Shown: positions 13,601 to 28,600 of the stretch, in pieces
Numbering within the stretch: position 1 is the stretch's first letter
Layout: each line of letters opens with the position of its first letter
Program-made: the position numbers and the translations under genes
Source: Liolophura sinensis
Lineage: Eukaryota > Mollusca > Polyplacophora > Chitonida > Chitonidae
DNA: 64,000 nt
NCBI RefSeq assembly: GCF_032854445.1
Contig: NC_088298.1
Span: 17,999,976 to 18,063,975, forward strand
Direction: 5' to 3'
The notes under the pieces: generated by a model
Seen by the model: only the letters and a program-made list of their open reading frames with translations
The model's database searches: none
What the model was told of the DNA's origin: nothing

Positions 13601-16600
13601 GCTCGGTCTCAACAACGTATTCATCGGTTACCCCAGGTTCTCCTGAGCCTGTAAATAAGAATCAAAACAGTTGCTTGAAAAGAAAAAGGAAATCGACACG
13701 ATACAATGTTGCCATACACACAGCAAGCAACTTGTGCTCTTTTCTCCACCTTTTTTGAAAGAAATAATGCGCTGAGGCTATAGGCTTGAGTGACGTTTTG
13801 ACGAGAGCATCAAGTAATTTAGCCTATTGCAGCTGCCATGGAGTGGAGATGGCACAACGGACACTATGGATATAGTCTTACCCTCAATATCATCTGTGAC
13901 AGGTTGCTTTTCAGGTAATTTCGCTGGTGTGAAGGTCACTCCTGGCTCTGCTCGCGTCGTGCTTTCAGTTTTGAGGGCTAACTGAACAGTTGGTGTTGCT
14001 GCTGGCTGGGACGCCTCAGTCAGAGTTACGATTGGTCTGGCTTTAGCTGTCGTTGTTTCTCTTGGTTCAAGGGATTCCTTCTCCTCGGGGAGCATCTTTG
14101 TTGGAAGAGTCTTCCCGGGCAGATCAGTGCTGATTTCTTCCGCAGGCTTCCTGCTTTCTGTCTGTCTGTCGAGTGATGTGACCGGTTGGACAGTTTGTGC
14201 TGCTGTTGTTAACAGTGATTCTCTTGCCACTGTAAAACAAAATTGGAAGAAATTGCAGAGATAAAAGGGATGATGTGAGCCTGTCGAAAGATGATAATTT
14301 CAATTTGCACTGCTTCCCACAGCGATTTACAAACGCTAACAAGGCTGGGAATTTACAGAAAGAAAACGCAGCATGTCTTACCTCCAAACACTGCTGAAAT
14401 CAGTGGGCCCTGAACATCAGGCAAGGACTGGCTACGTCTAACCGTGAATATGTAGTCTCCAACTGGTTGGCTAACTACTTCCCTGAGCTCACGGGTGTTA
14501 GTCAGACCTACTCCAACACCGTAGACAGAAATTCCTCTTTGACGAGCAGTTCTAGCGGCAGGGACAACCCACTCAGTATTCACACTGGATTCTCCGCCTG
14601 TCACCAATACAGCAACATCTGGCACATCTTTACGGTCTCCCGAGGATAACTTAAACATGTCTTTTCTGAAAGACCTGAGAGCTCCGGCCAGATTGGCTTT
14701 GCCCCCAGTGTACTTGACCTTGTTTATCGCATCCAAGACATCGGCTTTTGTCGAATATCGATTCATCTGGAAAGGAATGTCTGTTTTTCTGCCATACGTC
14801 AATAATCCCACGCGGAGAGAACCACCGTCAATGTCTGAGGATTCGACTATTCTTCTGGCAAACACTCTCATGTTTTCAAAGTCGTCTGGAGAAACGTTGT
14901 CGGATGAGTCAAGAATCAAAACCAAGTCTCTGGGAACTTTGATGCCAGTCACCGCCACGGGAGCCGTCGTCTTCTCTTTCTTTTCAGCGGGTCGCCTTGT
15001 ACGTACTGTAAACCTGTCAGTGGCATCTGGCGCCTCTGTGCCAACTGTCTGGCCTGGTGTGCCCGTGAAAGGTTGCTGTGTTGCTTCAGGCTCTTCGAAT
15101 ATGTCTGTTGGTATTTCCGGTTGTCTGGGTGTGGTCTTGTCTCTTGTTACAAACGCTGTTTCTGTTGGTTGTTTTCTTGGCGCTTTTGTTGTCCTGTCTT
15201 CATCCGGGGACATTGTGGTCTTGTCTGGATACCTGTCCCTGCTAACCTCTGGTTTACCTGTGGGCTCTGATGTTACTGGCCGTCTGGGCACGCTGGTTGT
15301 CTCCCTGAAATACTCGTCAGTCTCTTCTTCCTCTTCCGTGGTGAAGGCTTCGGGCGCTGCTGTTTGTTCCGGTTTCCTTGGAGTTGCACGGGTCTTTTTG
15401 GTGGGCTCGGTCTCAACAACGTATTCATCGGTTACCCCAGGTTCTCCTGAGCCTGTAAATAAGAATCAAAACAGTTGCTTGAAAAGAAAAAGGAAATCGA
15501 CACGATACAATGTTGCCATACACACAGCAAGCAACTTGTGCTCTTTTCTCCACCTTTTTTGAAAGAAATAATGCGCTGAGGCTATAGGCTTGAGTGACGT
15601 TTTGACGAGAGCATCAAGTAATTTAGCCTATTGCAGCTGCCATGGAGTGGAGATGGCACAACGGACACTATGGATATAGTCTTACCCTCAATATCATCTG
15701 TGACAGGTTGCTTTTCAGGTAATTTCGCTGGTGTGAAGGTCACTCCTGGCTCTGCTCGCGTCGTGCTTTCAGTTTTGAGGGCTAACTGAACAGTTGGTGT
15801 TGCTGCTGGCTGGGACGCCTCAGTCAGAGTTACGATTGGTCTGGCTTTAGCTGTCGTTGTTTCTCTTGGTTCAAGGGATTCCTTCTCCTCGGGGAGCATC
15901 TTTGTTGGAAGAGTCTTCCCGGGCAGATCAGTGCTGATTTCTTCCGCAGGCTTCCTGCTTTCTGTCTGTCTGTCGAGTGATGTGACCGGTTGGACAGTTT
16001 GTGCTGCTGTTGTTAACAGTGATTCTCTTGCCACTGTAAAACAAAATTGGAAGAAATTGCAGAGATCAAAGGGATGATGTGAGCCTGTCGAAAGATGATA
16101 ATTTCAATTTGCACTGCTTCCCACAGCGATTTACAAACGCTAACAAGGCTGGGAATTTACAGAAAGAAAACGCAGCATGTCTTACCTCCAAACACTGCTG
16201 AAATCAGTGGGCCCTGAACATCAGGCAAGGACTGGCTACGTCTAACCGTGAATATGTAGTCTCCAACTGGTTGGCTAACTACTTCCCTGAGCTCACGGGT
16301 GTTAGTCAGACCTACTCCAACACCGTAGACAGAAATTCCTCTTTGACGAGCAGTTCTAGCGGCAGGGACAACCCACTCAGTATTCACACTGGATTCTCCG
16401 CCTGTCACCAATACAGCAACATCTGGCACATCTTTACGGTCTCCCGAGGATAACTTAAACATGTCTTTTCTGAAAGACCTGAGAGCTCCGGCCAGATTGG
16501 CTTTGCCCCCAGTGTACTTGACCTTGTCTATCGCATCCAAGACATCGGCTTTTGTCGAATATCGATTCATCTGGAAAGGAATGTCTGTTTTTCTGCCATA

Positions 16601-19600
16601 CGTCAATAATCCCACGCGGAGAGAACCACCGTCAATGTCTGAGGATTCGACTATTCTTCTGGCAAACACTCTCATGTTTTCAAAGTCGTCTGGAGAAACG
16701 TTGTCGGATGAGTCAAGAATCAAAACCAAGTCTCTGGGAACTTTGATGCCAGTCACCGCCACGGGAGCCGTCGTCTTCTCTTTCTTTTCAGCGGGTCGTC
16801 TTGTACGTACTGTAAACCTGTCAGTGGCATCTGGCGCCTCTGTGCCAACTGTCTGGCCTGGTGTGCCCGTGAAAGGTTGCTGTGTTGCTTCAGGCTCTTC
16901 GAATATGTCTGTTGGTATTTCCGGTTGTCTGGGTGTGGTCTTGTCTCTTGTTACAAACGCTGTTTCTGTTGGTTGTTTTCTTGGCGCTTTTGTTGTCCTG
17001 TCTTCATCCGGGGACATTGTGGTCTTGTCTGGATACCTGTCCCTGCTAACCTGTGGTTTACCTGTGGGCTCTGATGTTACTGGCCGTCTGGGCACGCTGG
17101 TTGTCTCCCTGAAATACTCGTCAGTCTCTTCTTCCTCTTCCGTGGTGAAGGCTTCGGGCGCTGCTGTTTGTTCCGGTTTCCTTGGAGTTGCACGGGTCTT
17201 TTTGGTGGGCTCGGTCTCAACAACGTATTCATCGGTTACCCCAGGTTCTCCTGAGCCTGTAAATAAGAATCAAAACAGTTGCTTGAAAAGAAAAAGGAAA
17301 TCGACACGATACAATGTTGCCATACACACAGCAAGCAACTTGTGCTCTTTTCTCCACCTTTTTTGAAAGAAATAATGCGCTGAGGCTATAGGCTTGAGTG
17401 ACGTTTTGACGAGAGCATCAAGTAATTTAGCCTATTGCAGCTGCCATGGAGTGGAGATGGCACAACGGACACTATGGATATAGTCTTACCCTCAATATCA
17501 TCTGTGACAGGTTGCTTTTCAGGTAATTTCGCTGGTGTGAAGGTCACTCCTGGCTCTGCTCGCGTCGTGCTTTCAGTTTTGAGGGCTAACTGAACAGTTG
17601 GTGTTGCTGCTGGCTGGGACGCCTCAGTCAGAGTTACGATTGGTCTGGCTTTAGCTGTCGTTGTTTCTCTTGGTTCAAGGGATTCCTTCTCCTCGGGGAG
17701 CATCTTTGTTGGAAGAGTCTTCCCGGGCAGATCAGTGCTGATTTCTTCCGCAGGCTTCCTGCTTTCTGTCTGTCTGTCGAGTGATGTGACCGGTTGGACA
17801 GTTTGTGCTGCTGTTGTTAACAGTGATTCTCTTGCCACTGTAAAACAAAATTGGAAGAAATTGCAGAGATCAAAGGGATGATGTGAGCCTGTCGAAAGAT
17901 GATAATTTCAATTTGCACTGCTTCCCACAGCGATTTACAAACGCTAACAAGGCTGGGAATTTACAGAAAGAAAACGCAGCATGTCTTACCTCCAAACACT
18001 GCTGAAATCAGTGGGCCCTGAACATCAGGCAAGGACTGGCTACGTCTAACCGTGAATATGTAGTCTCCAACTGGTTGGCTAACTACTTCCCTGAGCTCAC
18101 GGGTGTTAGTCAGACCTACTCCAACACCGTAGACAGAAATTCCTCTTTGACGAGCAGTTCTAGCGGCAGGGACAACCCACTCAGTATTCACACTGGATTC
18201 TCCGCCTGTCACCAATACAGCAACATCTGGCACATCTTTACGGTCTCCCGAGGATAACTTAAACATGTCTTTTCTGAAAGACCTGAGAGCTCCGGCCAGA
18301 TTGGCTTTGCCCCCAGTGTACTTGACCTTGTTTATCGCATCCAAGACATCGGCTTTTGTCGAATATCGATTCATCTGGAAAGGAATGTCTGTTTTTCTGC
18401 CATACGTCAATAATCCCACGCGGAGAGAACCACCGTCAATGTCTGAGGATTCGACTATTCTTCTGGCAAACACTCTCATGTTTTCAAAGTCGTCTGGAGA
18501 AACGTTGTCGGATGAGTCAAGAATCAAAACCAAGTCTCTGGGAACTTTGATGCCAGTCACCGCCACGGGAGCCGTCGTCTTCTCTTTCTTTTCAGCGGGT
18601 CGCCTTGTACGTACTGTAAACCTGTCAGTGGCATCTGGCGCCTCTGTGCCAACTGTCTGGCCTGGTGTGCCCGTGAAAGGTTGCTGTGTTGCTTCAGGCT
18701 CTTCGAATATGTCTGTTGGTATTTCCGGTTGTCTGGGTGTGGTCTTGTCTCTTGTTACAAACGCTGTTTCTGTTGGTTGTTTTCTTGGCGCTTTTGTTGT
18801 CCTGTCTTCATCCGGGGACATTGTGGTCTTGTCTGGATACCTGTCCCTGCTAACCTCTGGTTTACCTGTGGGCTCTGATGTTACTGGCCGTCTGGGCACG
18901 CTGGTTGTCTCCCTGAAATACTCGTCAGTCTCTTCTTCCTCTTCCGTGGTGAAGGCTTCGGGCGCTGCTGTTTGTTCCGGTTTCCTTGGAGTTGCACGGG
19001 TCTTTTTGGTGGGCTCGGTCTCAACAACGTATTCATCGGTTACCCCAGGTTCTCCTGAGCCTGTAAATAAGAATCAAAACAGTTGCTTGAAAAGAAAAAG
19101 GAAATCGACACGATACAATGTTGCCATACACACAGCAAGCAACTTGTGCTCTTTTCTCCACCTTTTTTGAAAGAAATAATGCGCTGAGGCTATAGGCTTG
19201 AGTGACGTTTTGACGAGAGCATCAAGTAATTTAGCCTATTGCAGCTGCCATGGAGTGGAGATGGCACAACGGACACTATGGATATAGTCTTACCCTCAAT
19301 ATCATCTGTGACAGGTTGCTTTTCAGGTAATTTCGCTGGTGTGAAGGTCACTCCTGGCTCTGCTCGCGTCGTGCTTTCAGTTTTGAGGGCTAACTGAACA
19401 GTTGGTGTTGCTGCTGGCTGGGACGCCTCAGTCAGAGTTACGATTGGTCTGGCTTTAGCTGTCGTTGTTTCTCTTGGTTCAAGGGATTCCTTCTCCTCGG
19501 GGAGCATCTTTGTTGGAAGAGTCTTCCCGGGCAGATCAGTGCTGATTTCTTCCGCAGGCTTCCTGCTTTCTGTCTGTCTGTCGAGTGATGTGACCGGTTG

Positions 19601-22600
19601 GACAGTTTGTGCTGCTGTTGTTAACAGTGATTCTCTTGCCACTGTAAAACAAAATTGGAAGAAATTGCAGAGATAAAAGGGATGATGTGAGCCTGTCGAA
19701 AGATGATAATTTCAATTTGCACTGCTTCCCACAGCGATTTACAAACGCTAACAAGGCTGGGAATTTACAGAAAGAAAACGCAGCATGTCTTACCTCCAAA
19801 CACTGCTGAAATCAGTGGGCCCTGAACATCAGGCAAGGACTGGCTACGTCTAACCGTGAATATGTAGTCTCCAACTGGTTGGCTAACTACTTCCCTGAGC
19901 TCACGGGTGTTAGTCAGACCTACTCCAACACCGTAGACAGAAATTCCTCTTTGACGAGCAGTTCTAGCGGCAGGGACAACCCACTCAGTATTCACACTGG
20001 ATTCTCCGCCTGTCACCAATACAGCAACATCTGGCACATCTTTACGGTCTCCCGAGGATAACTTAAACATGTCTTTTCTGAAAGACCTGAGAGCTCCGGC
20101 CAGATTGGCTTTGCCCCCAGTGTACTTGACCTTGTCTATCGCATCCAAGACATCGGCTTTTGTCGAATATCGATTCATCTGGAAAGGAATGTCTGTTTTT
20201 CTGCCATACGTCAATAATCCCACTCGGAGAGAACCACCGTCAATGTCTGAGGATTCGACTATTCTTCTGGCAAACACTCTCATGTTTTCAAAGTCGTCTG
20301 GAGAAACGTTGTCGGATGAGTCAAGAATCAAAACCAAGTCTCTGGGAACTTTGATGCCAGTCACCGCCACGGGAGCCGTCGTCTTCTCTTTCTTTTCAGC
20401 GGGTCGTCTTGTACGTACTGTAAACCTGTCAGTGGCATCTGGCGCCTCTGTGCCAACTGTCTGGCCTGGTGTGCCCGTGAAAGGTTGCTGTGTTGCTCCA
20501 GGCTCTTCGAATATGTCTGTTGGTATTTCCGGTTGTCTGGGTGTGGTCTTGTCTCTTGTTACAAACGCTGTTTCTGTTGGTTGTTTTCTTGGCGCTTTTG
20601 TTGTCCTGTCTTCATCCGGGGACATTGTGGTCTTGTCTGGATACCTGTCCCTGCTAACCTCTGGTTTACCTGTGGGCTCTGATGTTACTGGCCGTCTGGG
20701 CACGCTGGTTGTCTCCCTGAAATACTCGTCAGTCTCTTCTTCCTCTTCCGTGGTGAAGGCTTCGGGCGCTGCTGTTTGTTCCGGTTTCCTTGGAGTTGCA
20801 CGGGTCTTTTTGGTGGGCTCGGTCTCAACAACGTATTCATCGGTTACCCCAGGTTCTCCTGAGCCTGTAAATAAGAATCAAAACAGTTGCTTGAAAAGAA
20901 AAAGGAAATCGACACGATACAATGTTGCCATACACACAGCAAGCAACTTGTGCTCTTTTCTCCACCTTTTTTGAAAGAAATAATGCGCTGAGGCTATAGG
21001 CTTGAGTGACGTTTTGACGAGAGCATCAAGTAATTTAGCCTATTGCAGCTGCCATGGAGTGGAGATGGCACAACGGACACTATGGATATAGTCTTACCCT
21101 CAATATCATCTGTGACAGGTTGCTTTTCAGGTAATTTCGCTGGTGTGAAGGTCACTCCTGGCTCTGCTCGCGTCGTGCTTTCAGTTTTGAGGGCTAACTG
21201 AACAGTTGGTGTTGCTGCTGGCTGGGACGCCTCAGTCAGAGTTACGATTGGTCTGGCTTTAGCTGTCGTTGTTTCTCTTGGTTCAAGGGATTCCTTCTCC
21301 TCGGGGAGCATCTTTGTTGGAAGAGTCTTCCCGGGCAGATCAGTGCTGATTTCTTCCGCAGGCTTCCTGCTTTCTGTCTGTCTGTCGAGTGATGTGACCG
21401 GTTGGACAGTTTGTGCTGCTGTTGTTAACAGTGATTCTCTTGCCACTGTAAAACAAAATTGGAAGAAATTGCAGAGATCAAAGGGATGATGTGAGCCTGT
21501 CGAAAGATGATAATTTCAATTTGCACTGCTTCCCACAGCGATTTACAAACGCTAACAAGGCTGGGAATTTACAGAAAGAAAACGCAGCATGTCTTACCTC
21601 CAAACACTGCTGAAATCAGTGGGCCCTGAACATCAGGCAAGGACTGGCTACGTCTAACCGTGAATATGTAGTCTCCAACTGGTTGGCTAACTACTTCCCT
21701 GAGCTCACGGGTGTTAGTCAGACCTACTCCAACACCGTAGACAGAAATTCCTCTTTGACGAGCAGTTCTAGCGGCAGGGACAACCCACTCAGTATTCACA
21801 CTGGATTCTCCGCCTGTCACCAATACAGCAACATCTGGCACATCTTTACGGTCTCCCGAGGATAACTTAAACATGTCTTTTCTGAAAGACCTGAGAGCTC
21901 CGGCCAGATTGGCTTTGCCCCCAGTGTACTTGACCTTGTTTATCGCATCCAAGACATCGGCTTTTGTCGAATATCGATTCATCTGGAAAGGAATGTCTGT
22001 TTTTCTGCCATACGTCAATAATCCCACGCGGAGAGAACCACCGTCAATGTCTGAGGATTCGACTATTCTTCTGGCAAACACTCTCATGTTTTCAAAGTCG
22101 TCTGGAGAAACGTTGTCGGATGAGTCAAGAATCAAAACCAAGTCTCTGGGAACTTTGATGCCAGTCACCGCCACGGGAGCCGTCGTCTTCTCTTTCTTTT
22201 CAGCGGGTCGCCTTGTACGTACTGTAACCCTGTCAGTGGCATCTGGCGCCTCTGTGCCAACTGTCTGGCCTGGTGTGCCCGTGAAAGGTTGCTGTGTTGC
22301 TTCAGGCTCTTCGAATATGTCTGTTGGTATTTCCGGTTGTCTGGGTGTGGTCTTGTCTCTTGTTACAAACGCTGTTTCTGTTGGTTGTTTTCTTGGCGCT
22401 TTTGTTGTCCTGTCTTCATCCGGGGACATTGTGGTCTTGTCTGGATACCTGTCCCTGCTAACCTCTGGTTTACCTGTGGGCTCTGATGTTACTGGCCGTC
22501 TGGGCACGCTGGTTGTCTCCCTGAAATACTCGTCAGTCTCTTCTTCCTCTTCCGTGGTGAAGGCTTCGGGCGCTGCTGTTTGTTCCGGTTGCCTTGGAGT

Positions 22601-25600
22601 TGCACGGGTCTTTTTGGTGGGCTCGGTCTCAACAACGTATTCATCGGTTACCCCAGGTTCTCCTGAGCCTGTAAATAAGAATCAAAACAGTTGCTTGAAA
22701 AGAAAAAGGAAATCGACACGATACAATGTTGCCATACACACAGCAAGCAACTTGTGCTCTTTTCTCCACCTTTTTTGAAAGAAATAATGCGCTGAGGCTA
22801 TAGGCTTGAGTGACGTTTTGACGAGAGCATCAAGTAATTTAGCCTATTGCAGCTGCCATGGAGTGGAGATGGCACAACGGACACTATGGATATAGTCTTA
22901 CCCTCAATATCATCTGTGACAGGTTGCTTTTCAGGTAATTTCGCTGGTGTGAAGGTCACTCCTGGCTCTGCTCGCGTCGTGCTTTCAGTTTTGAGGGCTA
23001 ACTGAACAGTTGGTGTTGCTGCTGGCTGGGACGCCTCAGTCAGAGTTACGATTGGTCTGGCTTTAGCTGTCGTTGTTTCTCTTGGTTCAAGGGATTCCTT
23101 CTCCTCGGGGAGCATCTTTGTTGGAAGAGTCTTCCCGGGCAGATCAGTGCTGATTTCTTCCGCAGGCTTCCTGCTTTCTGTCTGTCTGTCGAGTGATGTG
23201 ACCGGTTGGACAGTTTGTGCTGCTGTTGTTAACAGTGATTCTCTTGCCACTGTAAAACAAAATTGGAAGAAATTGCAGAGATAAAAGGGATGATGTGAGC
23301 CTGTCGAAAGATGATAATTTCAATTTGCACTGCTTCCCACAGCGATTTACAAACGCTAACAAGGCTGGGAATTTACAGAAAGAAAACGCAGCATGTCTTA
23401 CCTCCAAACACTGCTGAAATCAGTGGGCCCTGAACATCAGGCAAGGACTGGCTACGTCTAACCGTGAATATGTAGTCTCCAACTGGTTGGCTAACTACTT
23501 CCCTGAGCTCACGGGTGTTAGTCAGACCTACTCCAACACCGTAGACAGAAATTCCTCTTTGACGAGCAGTTCTAGCGGCAGGGACAACCCACTCAGTATT
23601 CACACTGGATTCTCCGCCTGTCACCAATACAGCAACATCTGGCACATCTTTACGGTCTCCCGAGGATAACTTAAACATGTCTTTTCTGAAAGACCTGAGA
23701 GCTCCGGCCAGATTGGCTTTGCCCCCAGTGTACTTGACCTTGTTTATCGCATCCAAGACATCGGCTTTTGTCGAATATCGATTCATCTGGAAAGGAATGT
23801 CTGTTTTTCTGCCATACGTCAATAATCCCACGCGGAGAGAACCACCGTCAATGTCTGAGGATTCGACTATTCTTCTGGCAAACACTCTCATGTTTTCAAA
23901 GTCGTCTGGAGAAACGTTGTCGGATGAGTCAAGAATCAAAACCAAGTCTCTGGGAACTTTGATGCCAGTCACCGCCACGGGAGCCGTCGTCTTCTCTTTC
24001 TTTTCAGCGGGTCGTCTTGTACGTACTGTAAACCTGTCAGTGGCATCTGGCGCCTCTGTGCCAACTGTCTGGCCTGGTGTGCCCGTGAAAGGTTGCTGTG
24101 TTGCTCCAGGCTCTTCGAATATATCTGTTGGTATTTCCGGTTGTCTGGGTGTGGTCTTGTCTCTTGTTACAAACGCTGTTTCTGTTGGTTGTTTTCTTGG
24201 CGCTTTTGTTGTCCTGTCTTCATCCGGGGACATTGTGGTCTTGTCTGGATACCTGTCCCTGCTAACCTCTGGTTTACCTGTGGGCTCTGATGTTACTGGC
24301 CGTCTGGGCACGCTGGTTGTCTCCCTGAAATACTCGTCAGTCTCTTCTTCCTCTTCCGTGGTGAAGGCTTCGGGCGCTGCTGTTTGTTCCGGTTGCCTTG
24401 GAGTTGCACGGGTCTTTTTGGTGGGCTCGGTCTCAACAACGTATTCATCGGTTACCCCAGGTTCTCCTGAGCCTGTAAATAAGAATCAAAACAGTTGCTT
24501 GAAAAGAAAAAGGAAATCGACACGATACAATGTTGCCATACACACAGCAAGCAACTTGTGCTCTTTTCTCCACCTTTTTTGAAAGAAATAATGCGCTGAG
24601 GCTATAGGCTTGAGTGACGTTTTGAGGAGAGCATCAAGTAATTTAGCCTATTGCAGCTGCCATGGAGTGGAGATGGCACAACGGACACTATGGATATAGT
24701 CTTACCCTCAATATCATCTGTGACAGGTTGCTTTTCAGGTAATTTCGCTGGTGTGAAGGTCACTCCTGGCTCTGCTCGCGTCGTGCTTTCAGTTTTGAGG
24801 GCTAACTGAACAGTTGGTGTTGCTGCTGGCTGGGACGCCTCAGTCAGAGTTACGATTGGTCTGGCTTTAGCTGTCGTTGTTTCTCTTGGTTCAAGGGATT
24901 CCTTCTCCTCGGGGAGCATCTTTGTTGGAAGAGTCTTCCCGGGCAGATCAGTGCTGATTTCTTCCGCAGGCTTCCTGCTTTCTGTCTGTCTGTCGAGTGA
25001 TGTGACCGGTTGGACAGTTTGTGCTGCTGTTGTTAACAGTGATTCTCTTGCCACTGTAAAACAAAATTGGAAGAAATTGCAGAGATAAAAGGGATGATGT
25101 GAGCCTGTCGAAAGATGATAATTTCAATTTGCACTGCTTCCCACAGCGATTTACAAACGCTAACAAGGCTGGGAATTTACAGAAAGAAAACGCAGCATGT
25201 CTTACCTCCAAACACTGCTGAAATCAGTGGGCCCTGAACATCAGGCAAGGACTGGCTACGTCTAACCGTGAATATGTAGTCTCCAACTGGTTGGCTAACT
25301 ACTTCCCTGAGCTCACGGGTGTTAGTCAGACCTACTCCAACACCGTAGACAGAAATTCCTCTTTGACGAGCAGTTCTAGCGGCAGGGACAACCCACTCAG
25401 TATTCACACTGGATTCTCCGCCTGTCACCAATACAGCAACATCTGGCACATCTTTACGGTCTCCCGAGGATAACTTAAACATGTCTTTTCTGAAAGACCT
25501 GAGAGCTCCGGCCAGATTGGCTTTGCCCCCAGTGTACTTGACCTTGTTTATCGCATCCAAGACATCGGCTTTTGTCGAATATCGATTCATCTGGAAAGGA

Positions 25601-28600
25601 ATGTCTGTTTTTCTGCCATACGTCAATAATCCCACGCGGAGAGAACCACCGTCAATGTCTGAGGATTCGACTATTCTTCTGGCAAACACTCTCATGTTTT
25701 CAAAGTCGTCTGGAGAAACGTTGTCGGATGAGTCAAGAATCAAAACCAAGTCTCTGGGAACTTTGATGCCAGTCACCGCCACGGGAGCCGTCGTCTTCTC
25801 TTTCTTTTCAGCGGGTCGCCTTGTACGTACTGTAAACCTGTCAGTGGCATCTGGCGCCTCTGTGCCAACTGTCTGGCCTGGTGTGCCCGTGAAAGGTTGC
25901 TGTGTTGCTTCAGGCTCTTCGAATATGTCTGTTGGTATTTCCGGTTGTCTGGGTGTGGTCTTGTCTCTTGTTACAAACGCTGTTTCTGTTGGTTGTTTTC
26001 TTGGCGCTTTTGTTGTCCTGTCTTCATCCGGGGACATTGTGGTCTTGTCTGGATACCTGTCCCTGCTAACCTGTGGTTTACCTGTGGGCTCTGATGTTAC
26101 TGGCCGTCTGGGCACGCTGGTTGTCTCCCTGAAATACTCGTCAGTCTCTTCTTCCTCTTCCGTGGTGAAGGCTTCGGGCGCTGCTGTTTGTTCCGGTTGC
26201 CTTGGAGTTGCACGGGTCTTTTTGGTGGGCTCGGTCTCAACAACGTATTCATCGGTTACCCCAGGTTCTCCTGAGCCTGTAAATAAGAATCAAAACAGTT
26301 GCTTGAAAAGAAAAAGGAAATCGACACGATACAGTGTTGCCATACACACAGCAAGCAACTTGTGCTCTTTTCTCCACCTTTTTTGAAAGAAATAATGCGC
26401 TGAGGCTATAGGCTTGAGTGACGTTTTGACGAGAGCATCAAGTAATTTAGCCTATTGCAGCTGCCATGGAGTGGAGATGGCACAACGGACACTATGGATA
26501 TAGTCTTACCCTCAATATCATCTGTGACAGGTTGCTTTTCAGGTAATTTCGCTGGTGTGAAGGTCACTCCTGGCTCTGCTCGCGTCGTGCTTTCAGTTTT
26601 GAGGGCTAACTGAACAGTTGGTGTTGCTGCTGGCTGGGACGCCTCAGTCAGAGTTACGATTGGTCTGGCTTTAGCTGTCGTTGTTTCTCTTGGTTCAAGG
26701 GATTCCTTCTCCTCGGGGAGCATCTTTGTTGGAAGAGTCTTCCCGGGCAGATCAGTGCTGATTTCTTCCGCAGGCTTCCTGCTTTCTGTCTGTCTGTCGA
26801 GTGATGTGACCGGTTGGACAGTTTGTGCTGCTGTTGTTAACAGTGATTCTCTTGCCACTGTAAAACAAAATTGGAAGAAATTGCAGAGATAAAAGGGATG
26901 ATGTGAGCCTGTCGAAAGATGATAATTTCAATTTGCACTGCTTCCCACAGCGATTTACAAACGCTAACAAGGCTGGGAATTTACAGAAAGAAAACGCAGC
27001 ATGTCTTACCTCCAAACACTGCTGAAATCAGTGGGCCCTGAACATCAGGCAAGGACTGGCTACGTCTAACCGTGAATATGTAGTCTCCAACTGGTTGGCT
27101 AACTACTTCCCTGAGCTCACGGGTGTTAGTCAGACCTACTCCAACACCGTAGACAGAAATTCCTCTTTGACGAGCAGTTCTAGCGGCAGGGACAACCCAC
27201 TCAGTATTCACACTGGATTCTCCGCCTGTCACCAATACAGCAACATCTGGCACATCTTTACGGTCTCCCGAGGATAACTTAAACATGTCTTTTCTGAAAG
27301 ACCTGAGAGCTCCGGCCAGATTGGCTTTGCCCCCAGTGTACTTGACCTTGTTTATCGCATCCAAGACATCGGCTTTTGTCGAATATCGATTCATCTGGAA
27401 AGGAATGTCTGTTTTTCTGCCATACGTCAATAATCCCACGCGGAGAGAACCACCGTCAATGTCTGAGGATTCGACTATTCTTCTGGCAAACACTCTCATG
27501 TTTTCAAAGTCGTCTGGAGAAACGTTGTCTGATGAGTCAAGAATCAAAACCAAGTCTCTGGGAACTTTGATGCCAGTCACCGCCACGGGAGCCGTCGTCT
27601 TCTCTTTCTTTTCAGCGGGTCGCCTTGTACGTACTGTAACCCTGTCAGTGGCATCTGGCGCCTCTGTGCCAACTGTCTGGCCTGGTGTGCCCGTGAAAGG
27701 TTGCTGTGTTGCTTCAGGCTCTTCGAATATGTCTGTTGGTATTTCCGGTTGTCTGGGTGTGGTCTTGTCTCTTGTTACAAACGCTGTTTCTGTTGGTTGT
27801 TTTCTTGGCGCTTTTGTTGTCCTGTCTTCATCCGGGGACATTGTGGTCTTGTCTGGATACCTGTCCCTGCTAACCTGTGGTTTACCTGTGGGCTCTGATG
27901 TTACTGGCCGTCTGGGCACGCTGGTTGTCTCCCTGAAATACTCGTCAGTCTCTTCTTCCTCTTCCGTGGTGAAGGCTTCGGGCGCTGCTGTTTGTTCCGG
28001 TTGCCTTGGAGTTGCACGGGTCTTTTTGGTGGGCTCGGTCTCAACAACGTATTCATCGGTTACCCCAGGTTCTCCTGAGCCTGTAAATAAGAATCAAAAC
28101 AGTTGCTTGAAAAGAAAAAGGAAATCGACACGATACAATGTTGCCATACACACAGCAAGCAACTTGTGCTCTTTTCTCCACCTTTTTTGAAAGAAATAAT
28201 GCGCTGAGGCTATAGGCTTGAGTGACGTTTTGACGAGAGCATCAAGTAATTTAGCCTATTGCAGCTGCCATGGAGTGGAGATGGCACAACGGACACTATG
28301 GATATAGTCTTACCCTCAATATCATCTGTGACAGGTTGCTTTTCAGGTAATTTCGCTGGTGTGAAGGTCACTCCTGGCTCTGCTCGCGTCGTGCTTTCAG
28401 TTTTGAGGGCTAACTGAACAGTTGGTGTTGCTGCTGGCTGGGACGCCTCAGTCAGAGTTACGATTGGTCTGGCTTTAGCTGTCGTTGTTTCTCTTGGTTC
28501 AAGGGATTCCTTCTCCTCGGGGAGCATCTTTGTTGGAAGAGTCTTCCCGGGCAGATCAGTGCTGATTTCTTCCGCAGGCTTCCTGCTTTCTGTCTGTCTG